From assembly GCF_022664535.1 (NCBI RefSeq), contig NZ_JAKUJY010000019.1, positions 1-64,000 on the forward strand: a DNA stretch of 64,000 bases, read 5' to 3'. How positions within the stretch are numbered: position 1 is the first letter of the stretch; each line of letters starts with the position of its first letter. Shown here piece by piece: positions 27,628-35,910 of this stretch. This DNA is from Sphingobium trunci (lineage in GTDB: Bacteria > Pseudomonadota > Alphaproteobacteria > Sphingomonadales > Sphingomonadaceae). Both the position numbers and the translations under genes were made by a program. The notes under the pieces are model-generated. The model made no database searches and had not been told where the DNA came from. It saw only the letters and a program-made list of their open reading frames with translations.

Positions 27628-28428
27628 TCAATATACCTGCTTGGGGCCGGCCGCCGGCGCGGCGTCGGTGGACTTGAAGCGCCGCGCGAGGGCCTCTGCA
27701 CCGCACGCGAGGATCGTTACGTCGGTTCCCACCGCGACGAAGCTCGCTCCAAGCTCCAAGTAGCGGCGCGCGAGCGCTTCATCGGCGATGAGGATGCCGG
27801 CGGCCTTTCCGGCGTCGCGAATCTGGCCAATGCCGCTCTCGATCGCCTTCTGGACTTCGGCATGGCCTGGATCACCGAGATACCCTAGAGCAGCGGCCAG
27901 ATCGGACGGGCCGATGAAAACGCCATCGACGCCATCGGTCGCGGCGATGTCAACAATCGCCTCCAGCCCGCTGATGCTCTCCACCTGCAACAGCAGGCAG
28001 ATTTCCTCCTGCGCCTTGTGAAGATAGCCGGGCGTCCGGTTCCACTGGCTGGCGCGGCCGATCGCTGAGCCGACGCCGCGAATGCCCGCCGGGGGATAGC
28101 GGGTCGCGCGCACCAGCAATTCGGCCTGCGCGGCGCTTTCCACCATGGGGATGAGAAGGCTGCGCGCGCCGATGTCGAGGAGCTGCTTGATGAGCACCGG
28201 GTCGCCCACCGGCGCACGGACGACGGCTTCCGCTTCGTAAGCGGCCACCGCCTGCAAGTGCGACAGGATCAGCGGCAGGTCGTTGGGCGCATGCTCCCCG
28301 TCGATCAGCAGCCAATCGAACCCCGCGCCGGCGCAGATTTCCGCCGTATAGGGCGATGCGAGCGCCTGCCATAAACCGATTTGCGGGCGACCCTCGGCAA
28401 GAGCGGCTTTGAACGCATTGGCTTTCAT
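27628..28428 (-). CDS. hpaI: HpaI/HpcH-family aldolase (2-hydroxy-oxo-diacid aldolase)
   Basis: Class II pyruvate aldolase of 266 aa. The family motif [12 protein letters not shown] is at about residues 39-50 and metal ligands fall in [10 protein letters not shown] and [13 protein letters not shown]. In the homoprotocatechuate pathway HpaI splits 4-hydroxy-2-oxoheptanedioate into pyruvate and succinate semialdehyde. Here it follows an HpaH-like hydratase by 16 bp and precedes a semialdehyde dehydrogenase, the complete lower sequence of that route. The exact chain length of its substrate is not fixed by sequence. Confidence 0.85.
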   Translation of the reverse strand: MKANAFKAALAEGRPQIGLWQALASPYTAEICAGAGFDWLLIDGEHAPNDLPLILSHLQAVAAYEAEAVVRAPVGDPVLIKQLLDIGARSLLIPMVESAAQAELLVRATRYPPAGIRGVGSAIGRASQWNRTPGYLHKAQEEICLLLQVESISGLEAIVDIAATDGVDGVFIGPSDLAAALGYLGDPGHAEVQKAIESGIGQIRDAGKAAGILIADEALARRYLELGASFVAVGTDVTILACGAEALARRFKSTDAAPAAGPKQVY

Positions 28429-28444
28429 GCCGTCGGCCTCGTCT

Positions 28445-29248
28445 TTAGAACTGACATTCGACCGCTCCCAAGGTGCCGAAATCCGCCGTGATCAGCGAGC
28501 CCGGCGGCGCTTCGACCGGACGGATGAAAGAGCCGGACAGGATGACCTGCCCCGCCTCGATCCGGTCGCCATAGGCGGCGAGCCGGTCCGCGAGCCAGGA
28601 GACGGACAGCAGCGGATCGTTCAGCACGCCCGCTCCAAGGCCGGTTTCCTCGACCTCGCCATCGCGCGCGACGATCGCGCCGATCCAGCGCAGATCGACC
28701 GTCGCGAAGTCGTGACAGGGCGTTCCCATAACGATGCCGGCATTGGCGGCATTGTCCGAAATCGTGTCCAGCACGGTGCGAAGTCTGCCAGAGCGCTGGT
28801 CTTTCCGGGTGATCCGCGTATCGAGGATTTCGAGCGCGGGCACAACATGGTCTGTGGCCGCGAGAATATCCGCGCCGGTCAGATTTCTGCCGGAAAGCGG
28901 TGCCTTCATCACAAAAGCGATTTCCGCCTCGATGCGTGGCTGGATGAACCGGTTCGGCGCGATGCGCGCACCGTTCTCGAACACCATGCTGCGTAAAAGG
29001 ACGCCCGAATCCGGTATGTCGATGGATAACGCGGCCTGCATCGCCTTCGACGTCAGGCCGATCTTAAAGCCGACGAGATCATCGCCCGCTGCGCACTTGC
29101 GCCGTACCCATTCCGCCTGGATGGCATAGGCATCGTCCATCGTCATGTTCGGATGGTCGTCGCTCAGCAGCGGGATCTGGACCCGATTGCGTTCGGCCGC
29201 ATCGAGCGCGGCCGCGGCCGCTTGGATTGTTGATGGGTCCAGACTCAT
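28445..29248 (-). CDS. hpaH: 2-oxo-hept-4-ene-1,7-dioate hydratase-like enzyme
   Basis: Protein of 267 aa of the MhpD/HpaH hydratase-decarboxylase family. It contains [23 protein letters not shown] (the two metal-binding Glu residues) and LEILDTRI (third Glu), all in the usual order. It adds water to the 2-hydroxydienoate made after ring cleavage, supplying the aldolase. The ATG at 29248 has GGGGGA upstream; the open frame extends 32 codons further but overlaps the cupin gene. It is fourth in a six-gene operon. Related family members are decarboxylases, so hydratase is chosen on context. Confidence 0.8.
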   Translation of the reverse strand: MSLDPSTIQAAAAALDAAERNRVQIPLLSDDHPNMTMDDAYAIQAEWVRRKCAAGDDLVGFKIGLTSKAMQAALSIDIPDSGVLLRSMVFENGARIAPNRFIQPRIEAEIAFVMKAPLSGRNLTGADILAATDHVVPALEILDTRITRKDQRSGRLRTVLDTISDNAANAGIVMGTPCHDFATVDLRWIGAIVARDGEVEETGLGAGVLNDPLLSVSWLADRLAAYGDRIEAGQVILSGSFIRPVEAPPGSLITADFGTLGAVECQF

Positions 29249-29259
29249 CTTGTCCCCCG

Positions 29260-30354
29260 TCAGGCGGTCGCCGCGGCGCGGTTCGTGAGGAAGCCTTCCT
29301 CCGCACCGAGCAGCGCGGGTGGCTCTTTCAGGCTTTCCTGCCACAGCAGCGATTCCATGGCGATGTTGAGCGGCTGGTCCTGAATCGTCAGTTCATAGAC
29401 CGGCTCGTCATAGCTGGCGTGATTGTGCACCGACCAGCCGGGCGCGGAAAGCATGAGATCGCCCGCCTTCCATTCATAGGTCTTGCCGTCGACGGTCGAA
29501 CGCCCCGATCCGGAGAAATAATAGTTCACCGCCGCCGACGAATGGCGATGCGGCCGATCCACGATCTTGGGCGGGCGAACGGTCATCGTCGCGAAGAAAT
29601 TGGGCGTGGTCCCATTGGTACGGCCAGTCATCGGATTGTAGAGGAGATAGAGGCGGCGGCCGATATAGTCCTTGCCCAGCCCCTCAAGCTTGTCGAGGTG
29701 ATGGCGGACTTCTTCCCATGGCCAATATAGAGCAGGGCTGGTGACGGACGGCGGGTTGATAAGCCTTTCGTAGGGCATCATCCAGGCGCCGTCTTCATTG
29801 AGCTGGAAGGTACCAAAGGGGCTTTGGCGGCGGGCATCCGGTTCTGGTTGCTCCATGTCCTGATCGATGCTCCTGAGCAGGGGTTGCGGATCCTCCTCGA
29901 CGACATGGATGTTCATCATTTCCAGCAGGGAGCCATTGCTGTAGGTCAGCCGGACATAGAGGTCTTCGCTGATATTCTTGTGTCGATAGATGCGCATCGA
30001 CGGCGTATTCCAGACATCGTGCAGCGCCGTCTGGCGACGCTTGCCGCTGATCTCCGTCTCTCCCTGCCCACGGATGACGAAGTTCACCTGCGTGGAATTC
30101 TGCCGGAAGGTGCTGGTTTCTTCGCCGGGCAGCAGAACGTCCAACGAGACCTGGATGCCAGGGGCGAGGCCGATGGAACGCTGGTTGCGGGGATGCTGGA
30201 AGAAGGAGCGGCGGCGGCCATTGTGCGGACGCGGCAGCGCTGCGAGTCGCCCAATCTCGGCGTCGATCTCCTCCTTGCTGATGACGATCGGCTCCCAGGG
30301 CGCATCCCTTTCGAGAAGCGCGCCGCTTGCATCAATGAAAAGGGGTTGGGTCAT
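29260..30354 (-). CDS. Bicupin dioxygenase-like protein (gentisate 1,2-dioxygenase superfamily)
   Basis: Protein of 364 aa with two cupin domains. The C-terminal cupin keeps the metal-binding pattern HRH (H269, H271) and late His residues H310 and H312. In the N-terminal cupin the equivalent place reads FRQNSTQVNF, so that domain has lost its HxH and is probably structural. In known gentisate dioxygenases the iron sits in the N-terminal cupin, so this is a reversed arrangement. The ATG at 30354 lies eight bases after AGGAG; an ATG two codons earlier is too close to it. It sits between OCD-like and hydratase genes and may be the ring-opening enzyme of this operon. The substrate is unknown. Confidence 0.7.
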   Translation of the reverse strand: MTQPLFIDASGALLERDAPWEPIVISKEEIDAEIGRLAALPRPHNGRRRSFFQHPRNQRSIGLAPGIQVSLDVLLPGEETSTFRQNSTQVNFVIRGQGETEISGKRRQTALHDVWNTPSMRIYRHKNISEDLYVRLTYSNGSLLEMMNIHVVEEDPQPLLRSIDQDMEQPEPDARRQSPFGTFQLNEDGAWMMPYERLINPPSVTSPALYWPWEEVRHHLDKLEGLGKDYIGRRLYLLYNPMTGRTNGTTPNFFATMTVRPPKIVDRPHRHSSAAVNYYFSGSGRSTVDGKTYEWKAGDLMLSAPGWSVHNHASYDEPVYELTIQDQPLNIAMESLLWQESLKEPPALLGAEEGFLTNRAAATA

Positions 30355-30370
30355 CAACATGGCTCCTGTT

Positions 30371-31363
30371 TCAGCGGTTCGTCAGACGCGGCCTTGCGCG
30401 ACCGGGGCGAGGGATGGGGCGGCCGACACCGGCTTTGCGCGCGCTTTCCAGCAAAACGAGGCCGAGTGAGAGGTCGGAAATGCCCATCCCCATTGCCTTA
30501 AATATGGTAAGATCGGCGTCGGCAGGGCGGCTGGCCTCCGCAGCGACGAGTTCCGACAGGGGACGCACCCGCGTCCATGCTGTCTCATCCGATCCGAACG
30601 CATTCAGGAATTCGCGGCTATGTTTGCGAATCTGCGGCACGCTGTCGGCGGCGATGACGGTCGCTCGCTGCAGCAGATCGGTTGCGAATTCGACCCGGTC
30701 GGGCAGGATCGCGCCCACGGCATTCAGATGCGTACCCGGCGCGAGCATGTCGCGCTGAAGGAAAGGCGTTGTCGCCCGCGTGCAGGCCGTCACGACGTCG
30801 GCCCGATCCAGCGCCTCCTCCAGCGTGGCGGCCGCTACCGCGTTAATGCCCAGCGCCTCGCTTGCGGCCTGCGCCAGCGCCTCGCGATTGGCGGGGGTTG
30901 GGCTCCAGATCGCCAGATGCGCAAGCGGACGGACGGCGTTCACCGCGGCGATCTGAGTAAGGCTCTGCTTGCCCGCGCCGATCATCGCCATCCTCGCCGC
31001 GTCGGCCTTCGCCATTACGCCGGTGGCGACGCCGCTGATGCCGCCGGTTCGCATCTGCCCCAAGGCGAACGCCTCAATGATGGCGAGTACTGCGCCATCG
31101 TTGGAGTCGATGAGGATCAGCAGCGGCATCGCGCCGCGCGCGGTGTGCGCCCAGGTTTTGGTGCCCGCCACCCCGCGACCTTCGATCACCGCGCCGATCG
31201 CATGCAGGGTCGAATGCCCGTCCCAGGCGGCATGCGTCTTCACCATGTTGATCGCCTTGCCGGCGGCCTCCTGGCGCAGGCCGTTCTGAAGCGCACCGAT
31301 CGCCTGTGGCAACGACATGAGGTCGACGACCTCCTGTTCGGTGATCCAGATCGGATCGCTCAT
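30371..31363 (-). CDS. Ornithine cyclodeaminase/mu-crystallin-family protein
   Basis: Protein of 330 aa with the family's NAD(P)-binding segment AMIGAGKQSLTQIAAV (about residues 127-142) and N-terminal substrate region with NMVKTHAAW. Members are ornithine cyclodeaminases, ketimine or pyrroline-carboxylate reductases and alanine dehydrogenases. The start overlaps the stop of the CMD gene (ATGA). In an aromatic operon an imine or amino-acid reductase is unexpected; it may point to a nitrogen-containing substrate, or the protein may reduce an oxo-acid. Confidence 0.75.
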   Translation of the reverse strand: MSDPIWITEQEVVDLMSLPQAIGALQNGLRQEAAGKAINMVKTHAAWDGHSTLHAIGAVIEGRGVAGTKTWAHTARGAMPLLILIDSNDGAVLAIIEAFALGQMRTGGISGVATGVMAKADAARMAMIGAGKQSLTQIAAVNAVRPLAHLAIWSPTPANREALAQAASEALGINAVAAATLEEALDRADVVTACTRATTPFLQRDMLAPGTHLNAVGAILPDRVEFATDLLQRATVIAADSVPQIRKHSREFLNAFGSDETAWTRVRPLSELVAAEASRPADADLTIFKAMGMGISDLSLGLVLLESARKAGVGRPIPRPGRARPRLTNR

Positions 31364-31920
31364 CCTTGGGTTTCCTCTTCAAATATCGACGGGACCGGTG
31401 GCGCAAGCGACAGGACGTTCACGATAATCGCGTGGGTGAGATAGCGCCCCACGAGAAAGAGGATCGCGATGGCCTGGTCCGGTCCGATATGATCGATCGA
31501 GGTATCCAGCAACGGACCGACATCATGGCCGCGCTGCTCGATCGCGGCGATGACGAGCCGCTGGACCGCGCGCTCGGCGTCGGACAGGCTAGGCGCGGTG
31601 TCCGGCTTCAACTGCTCGACGGCCGCAACCCACGCATCGCCGAAGCCGAGCTTGCGCGACAGCCGCTCATGCTGGTGGCGTTCATAGTCATTTCCCATGA
31701 CCGACGCGACGGTGAGCGCCCCGAGTTCCGTCAGGCGATCGGGAAGCGCATTTTTGAGCGCTTCAGTCATCTCCATGAACGGCACGAGGATGTTGGGCTG
31801 ATGCCCTGCGCATCGGAAAAATTCTCCGAGATAGCCCAAACGCTTGACGCGGGCCTCCAGCACGGATTGAGCGGCCGGCGCGAGTTGGTCGAAAGTCAGG
31901 CGTTCAATGCGGTCGGTCAT
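31360..31920 (-). CDS. Carboxymuconolactone decarboxylase/AhpD-like protein
   Basis: Protein of 186 aa of the CMD-like fold. The helix ELGALTVASVMGNDYERHQHE corresponds to the active-site helix; the CxxC of peroxidatic AhpD members is absent. It is the first gene of the six-gene operon and overlaps the next by four bases. It could be a decarboxylase or isomerase acting on a ring-cleavage product; true gamma-carboxymuconolactone decarboxylase is shorter, so the name is only a family label. Confidence 0.7.
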   Translation of the reverse strand: MTDRIERLTFDQLAPAAQSVLEARVKRLGYLGEFFRCAGHQPNILVPFMEMTEALKNALPDRLTELGALTVASVMGNDYERHQHERLSRKLGFGDAWVAAVEQLKPDTAPSLSDAERAVQRLVIAAIEQRGHDVGPLLDTSIDHIGPDQAIAILFLVGRYLTHAIIVNVLSLAPPVPSIFEEETQG

Positions 31921-31990
31921 GATGCCCCCTCACAAGGCGTCGTGATGGGATAGAGAGGCAGATTAGGGAAATATATTGTAGGATGTGCAG

Positions 31991-32009
31991 CTATACCTTA
32001 TCCGTATAG
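31991..32009. promoter_or_regulatory. Probable LysR-type operator in divergent promoter
   Basis: CTATAC-N7-GTATAG is a perfect inverted repeat containing the T-N11-A core expected for LysR-type regulators. It lies directly before the LysR gene start and 71 bp upstream of the divergent six-gene operon, so the regulator could control both. Confidence 0.65.
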
Positions 32010-32011
32010 CG

Positions 32012-32992
32012 ATGGATTTACGCCAACTTCGTTATTTTCTGGTGCTTAGCGAGGAACTCAATTTCACGCGCGCTGCAGCCCGATGCAATGTGTCGCAGCC
32101 GCCGCTGAGCCGTGCCATCGCGCAACTGGAAAATGAGCTTCAGGCCACGTTGTTCGTCCGGGATACGCATCGCGTGTCGTTGACCGCAGCCGGGACAAGC
32201 CTGGTCGAAGATGCGCGCCGGATATTGGCCGGGGTCAATGAAGCGGGCGAAAAGGCGCGCAGCATCGCCCTGGGACAGAGAGGCACACTCAAACTCGGCT
32301 TTGGCGGGTCCACCGTCTATTCGCTCTGGCCCCGCTTGGTTCGGGGGTTTCGCGCCGCTTCGCCCAACGTCACCATCAAGTTCCTCTCCATGCCGGTGAT
32401 CGAACAGATTGAAGCGCTGCGCGACGCGCGGATAGATGTCGGTCTGATCCGGGAGCCCATCCTTGACGAATTGCTCGCGACCCAAACGGTCTATCGCGAA
32501 ACGCTGGCGGTAGTCTTGCCGTCCGCGCATCCACTCGCCGCGACGGAGGGAGCCATCGCGATTCAGGAGCTCGCATCGAGTCCGTTCGTGACATATGAAC
32601 CCCGGCGTGGCTTCAGCTATCATGCCGATCTCCATGCCCAGTGCCGAATTGCCGGTTTCGAGCCGATGATCGCGCATGAGGCTCCTTCGACCGAGGCGGT
32701 GATCGGCATCGTCGCTTGCGGCGAGGGCGTCGCCATCGTGCCCGCCTCGGCGGAGCGCCTGCACATGCATGGCGTCTGCTTCCGACCGCTCCGTGCGACC
32801 GAACCGCCTCAGCCTTTCGAATCGGTCACATTCGGCCTCGCCTGGAACAAGCTGTCCGCTTCGGCGGTGGCGCTGGAATTCGTCGCCCATGCGCGCGCAT
32901 GGGCGGAAAAATCCGGCATCTCCGAAGCCTCGCTCTCGAGCGCCAATATCGCCTCGGGGTCCGGCAGCCCGATGGGCGCTATTTCGTCATGA
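32012..32992 (+). CDS. LysR-family transcriptional regulator
   Basis: Regulator of 326 aa from ATG 32012, which gives the standard start MDLRQLRYFLVLSEELNF. The helix-turn-helix is FTRAAARCNVSQPPLSRAIA, followed by the effector-binding domain (LKLGFGGSTVYSLWPRLV onward). It is divergent from the meta-cleavage operon (31920-26214) and resembles regulators of aromatic degradation that respond to pathway intermediates. A T-N11-A palindrome lies immediately upstream. It has no strong ribosome site. Confidence 0.9.
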   Translation: MDLRQLRYFLVLSEELNFTRAAARCNVSQPPLSRAIAQLENELQATLFVRDTHRVSLTAAGTSLVEDARRILAGVNEAGEKARSIALGQRGTLKLGFGGSTVYSLWPRLVRGFRAASPNVTIKFLSMPVIEQIEALRDARIDVGLIREPILDELLATQTVYRETLAVVLPSAHPLAATEGAIAIQELASSPFVTYEPRRGFSYHADLHAQCRIAGFEPMIAHEAPSTEAVIGIVACGEGVAIVPASAERLHMHGVCFRPLRATEPPQPFESVTFGLAWNKLSASAVALEFVAHARAWAEKSGISEASLSSANIASGSGSPMGAISS

Positions 32993-33271
32993 TACAGGCG
33001 CTGCTGATAGATGCTGCTCAAATGCCGCAACGCCGACGGTAAGGCTCGCCTATCCGTTCTTGAGCGCTTCACCATAAGGCCCGCGAGGCAATTGGAGGAC
33101 GATCTGCAAAATGTCCGGGGTCACCGCAGGTCGGACATGAGGAGCTGATGGCCGTTAGCGCGGTCACTGGTCGAAGCGAGCGGAAGTCGGCAAGCTTCGC
33201 TGAATGAGCGTCAACGTTTGCCCGCCGCCGGTAGGCGATCACCAAGGGCGGGCGATGCAGGTAAGGTCAGT

Positions 33272-34306
33272 TTATGCGGCGGCGCGTTCCCCCAGAGGGC
33301 GGCGGCGAAGTGATGCCGACGCGATGGCCGGTGGGACATAGGCCGCGCCTTCGAGCGGTGCGATATCGACGCCCGGCGGCACGATCGCATCGATCTGATC
33401 CAGTATCTCGTCGCTCAGTCTGACCTCGATACCAGAGAGATAGCCCTCGAGCTGTTCGGGAGTGCGTGGGCCGATTATGGCCGAAGTAATCGCTGGATGC
33501 GCCATGACGAAGGCGACCGCTAGATGGATCAGCGAAATGCCTGCGGCCTCCGCAACCGGGATGAGCTGTTCGACTTTATCCAGGCTGTTTTCATCGGTCA
33601 TGGCGTTGGGGAAAAATTTCGCGCGCATCGTATCGGGCGTCTTTTCACCCTGACGATACCGGCCAGAGAGCATTCCCTTTGCAAGCGGACTCCAGGACAT
33701 GACGCCCATGCCGAAACGCTGGCAAGCCGGCAGGACGTCCCTTTCGATGGAGCGGTTGAGGATGGAATAGGGAGGCTGCTCGGTGCGGAAGCGCGTTAGG
33801 CCACGCCGCTCGGCAACCCACTGTGCGTCGACGATATCGGCCGCGGGGAAGGTCGATGCGCCTATGGCCCGCACTTTCCCGGCGCGCACTAGGTCCGTAA
33901 GGGCCGACAGCGTTTCTTCGATGTCCGTGTCGGGCACCGGCCGGTGCAACTGGTAAATGTCGATATAGTCCGTCTGGAGGCGTCGAAGGGAGTTATCGAC
34001 CGCGCGGGTGAGCCAAAGACGCGATCCGCCCCGGTCATTCGGGTTGTCGCTCATCGGCTGGAAGGCCTTTGTCGCCAAAACCACCCGATCCCGCCGGTCT
34101 TTGAGCGCCTTGCCCACCACTTCCTCCGATTCGCCGCGGCTGTAGGCGTCCGCCGTATCGATAAAGTTGATGCCGACGTCGGTAGCGCGATGAACCATGC
34201 GGACGCATTCGTCATGATCGCCATTTGCCATTTTCCCGAACATCATGGCACCAAGGCAATAGGGACTGACCTTGATGCCGGTGCGGCCAAGCGGACGATA
34301 GTGCAT
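33272..34306 (-). CDS. Aldo/keto reductase
   Basis: NADPH-dependent (beta/alpha)8-barrel reductase of 344 aa. The catalytic tetrad is visible: Asp and Tyr in FIDTADAYSRGESE, Lys in VVLATKAF and His in IYQLHRP. The C-terminal cofactor segment contains SAIIGPRTPEQLEGYL. It belongs to the YajO/Tas-like group. It is divergent from a TetR gene across 138 bp containing inverted repeats, and is probably repressed by that TetR. Likely role: reduction of an aldehyde or ketone, possibly detoxification. Confidence 0.9.
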   Translation of the reverse strand: MHYRPLGRTGIKVSPYCLGAMMFGKMANGDHDECVRMVHRATDVGINFIDTADAYSRGESEEVVGKALKDRRDRVVLATKAFQPMSDNPNDRGGSRLWLTRAVDNSLRRLQTDYIDIYQLHRPVPDTDIEETLSALTDLVRAGKVRAIGASTFPAADIVDAQWVAERRGLTRFRTEQPPYSILNRSIERDVLPACQRFGMGVMSWSPLAKGMLSGRYRQGEKTPDTMRAKFFPNAMTDENSLDKVEQLIPVAEAAGISLIHLAVAFVMAHPAITSAIIGPRTPEQLEGYLSGIEVRLSDEILDQIDAIVPPGVDIAPLEGAAYVPPAIASASLRRRPLGERAAA

Positions 34307-34361
34307 GAATGTCTCCTGTTCAGGGTCTGGCGCAAAGTGGGGAAAAGAGCTACATCACAAC

Positions 34362-34404
34362 AAACGGAATCGTGTTCCACTTTATATGGACGCATGTTCC
34401 GTTT
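34362..34404. promoter_or_regulatory. Inverted repeats between AKR and TetR genes
   Basis: AAACGGAA (34362-34369) and TTCCGTTT (34397-34404) form a perfect inverted repeat 27 bp apart; within the first, GGAA-TCGTG-TTCC is a smaller palindrome. The position in the divergent promoter suggests a TetR operator. Confidence 0.5.
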
Positions 34405-34444
34405 AGCAAGAGGTCCGTTTGGCGATGCGTTTTAGAATTTTGGA

Positions 34445-35038
34445 ATGCCGATGACGGGACGATCCAGTACGTCTTTGCGGGCCGACGCGCGCCGGAACAT
34501 CGATGCCCTGCTTCAGGCGGCTCTGGCCGTGTTCAGCGATCAGGGCATAGACGCGCCCATGCGAACGATCGCGAACCGCGCCGGGGTGGGGGTCGGCACT
34601 TTGTATCGCCACTTCCCGCAGCGTTCGGACCTCATCAAGGCCATTATTCGACGCGAGGTCGAGGCGCTGGTCGAAGCCGCTAACGATCTTGTTGAACAGC
34701 ATGAGCCGGGGGCAGCCCTCGCGACCTGGTTGAGCCTTGTCGTCGATCTGGTCGCGACGAAGCGTGGGCTGGGGCCGGCGCTTCATTCCGGCGATGCCGC
34801 TTATCAGTCGCTTCCCGATTATGTCTTCGGCGCCTTGATCCACCCCTTGCACATGCTTCTTGCCTCCGCCGCGGCGGCGAACATCATCAGATCTGACGTC
34901 GATGCCGGCGACCTTCTGAATGCGGTCCTTCGCGTCGCCACGCCCGCTAGTGAAGGCGATGTCGCCCAGGCAAAACGGATGGTCGCGCTTCTGGTCAACG
35001 GCCTCTATCATCGTCCGAATGCGGCCCTTCCAAGCTGA
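34445..35038 (+). CDS. TetR/AcrR-family regulator
   Basis: Regulator of 197 aa. The N-terminal helix-turn-helix reads MRTIANRAGVGVGTLYRHFP (about residues 39-58), followed by an all-helical ligand-binding domain. It is divergent from the aldo/keto reductase and converges on the flavin reductase. It probably represses the reductase and itself through the repeats at 34362-34404. Whether it also acts on the palindromes at 35.7, 58.8 and 63.6 kb is open, since their sequence differs. Confidence 0.9.
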   Translation: MPMTGRSSTSLRADARRNIDALLQAALAVFSDQGIDAPMRTIANRAGVGVGTLYRHFPQRSDLIKAIIRREVEALVEAANDLVEQHEPGAALATWLSLVVDLVATKRGLGPALHSGDAAYQSLPDYVFGALIHPLHMLLASAAAANIIRSDVDAGDLLNAVLRVATPASEGDVAQAKRMVALLVNGLYHRPNAALPS

Positions 35039-35092
35039 TCGGCGTGGGCCTTGGCTGCAAGCGAAGGCTGCACCGCGACGGGATTTCGGCCG

Positions 35093-35587
35093 TCAGGCCA
35101 ATTGCGCCGCCGAGGCAAACCGACCGTCCACCCAGATCAAGGGGTCGATCGTTGGATGGTTCGCCACATGGCTAACCTGACCGATGAACAAGGTGTGCGT
35201 CGCGACCTCCAGCGTTGTAATGACCGTGCATATCAGACTGGCCACCGAGTCGCTGAGCACGGGCAGGCCTTCATCCGACGCATACCAGGAGCCGTGCTGA
35301 AAGCGGGCGCTACCCTTCGTCGGTCCGCTGAAAAGGGAGACGAGTTCGCGATGCCGTTCAGACAGCAGATTCACACAGAACTGGCGATGTTCCGACAGGA
35401 CAGGGGATAGGCTTGTACTGCGGTTCACCGCGACCAAAATCGTAGGCGGATCGGCTGTGACCGAGGTCAGGGCCGTGGCGGCCATTCCGGTCCACTTGTC
35501 TCCGGTGCCGGACGTCACCAGCGCGATCGTGGTCGCCAGCCGGCGCATGGCTTGCTTGAAATCATTTTCGATAGTGGACGCGGACAT
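35093..35587 (-). CDS. Flavin reductase of a two-component monooxygenase (HpaC-like)
   Basis: Protein of 164 aa of the flavin-reductase-like FMN-binding family. Typical segments are FKQAMRRLATTIALVTSG near the start, GMAATALTSVTADPPTILVA (about residues 34-53) and the late GQVSHVANHPTIDPLIW. Such reductases supply FMNH2 or FADH2 to a separate oxygenase. The ATG at 35587 follows GGGAGAGG; upstream codons look non-coding. The obvious partner is the acyl-CoA-dehydrogenase-like monooxygenase starting at 63689, whose promoter carries a similar palindrome. Confidence 0.85.
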   Translation of the reverse strand: MSASTIENDFKQAMRRLATTIALVTSGTGDKWTGMAATALTSVTADPPTILVAVNRSTSLSPVLSEHRQFCVNLLSERHRELVSLFSGPTKGSARFQHGSWYASDEGLPVLSDSVASLICTVITTLEVATHTLFIGQVSHVANHPTIDPLIWVDGRFASAAQLA

Positions 35588-35694
35588 ACCCTCTCCCATT
35601 TGACTGCGAACGTCGCGGGGCTGGTCCGAACAGGCGGCAAGCGTCGATCGACGGAGGCGCGACCCGCAAGCCCAAATTGACTTGACCACGCGAA

Positions 35695-35736
35695 CAGAAT
35701 ATATTGATAGTATATTCTGATTGCTTGGCTTGTCAA
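35695..35736 (-). promoter_or_regulatory. Promoter and operator of the flavin reductase (shared palindrome, copy 1)
   Basis: On the minus strand TTGACA (35736-35731) and TATACT (35714-35709) are spaced by 16 bases. A perfect palindrome CAGAATATA-N7-TATATTCTG (35695-35719) covers the -10, as expected for a repressor site. The same motif occurs at 58762-58786 and 63640-63664. It may also serve the plus-strand acyl-CoA ligase operon. Confidence 0.75.
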
Positions 35737-35775
35737 CGGTACGACATATAGCGAACCGGAGAACAGGGGAGAGAG

Positions 35776-35910
35776 ATGAAGCTAGGTCCACAAGGATTTC
35801 AAAGTGTTCGCATGACGCAGGCGATAGCGAGCAAATGGTGGTTGCCTGACAGCCGAGACGCGCTCCACCGCGTCATTGCGACCGCCGCATCGGTAAAGGC
35901 CAGCCGATGA
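35776..35910 (+). CDS. Small ORF (44 aa) coupled to the acyl-CoA ligase gene
   Basis: Begins MKLGPQGFQSVRMTQAIASK with GGGAGAG just before its ATG, and its TGA overlaps the ATG of the acyl-CoA ligase gene (ATGA). The encoded peptide (WWLPDSRDALHRVIATAAS in the second half) has no known motif. It may be a leader peptide or a true small protein that couples translation; it could also be a remnant of a larger gene. Confidence 0.4.
   Translation: MKLGPQGFQSVRMTQAIASKWWLPDSRDALHRVIATAASVKASR

Noticed and set aside
32993-33271. Possible gene between the LysR and aldo/keto reductase genes
   Set aside because: Only short frames without ribosome sites or motifs.
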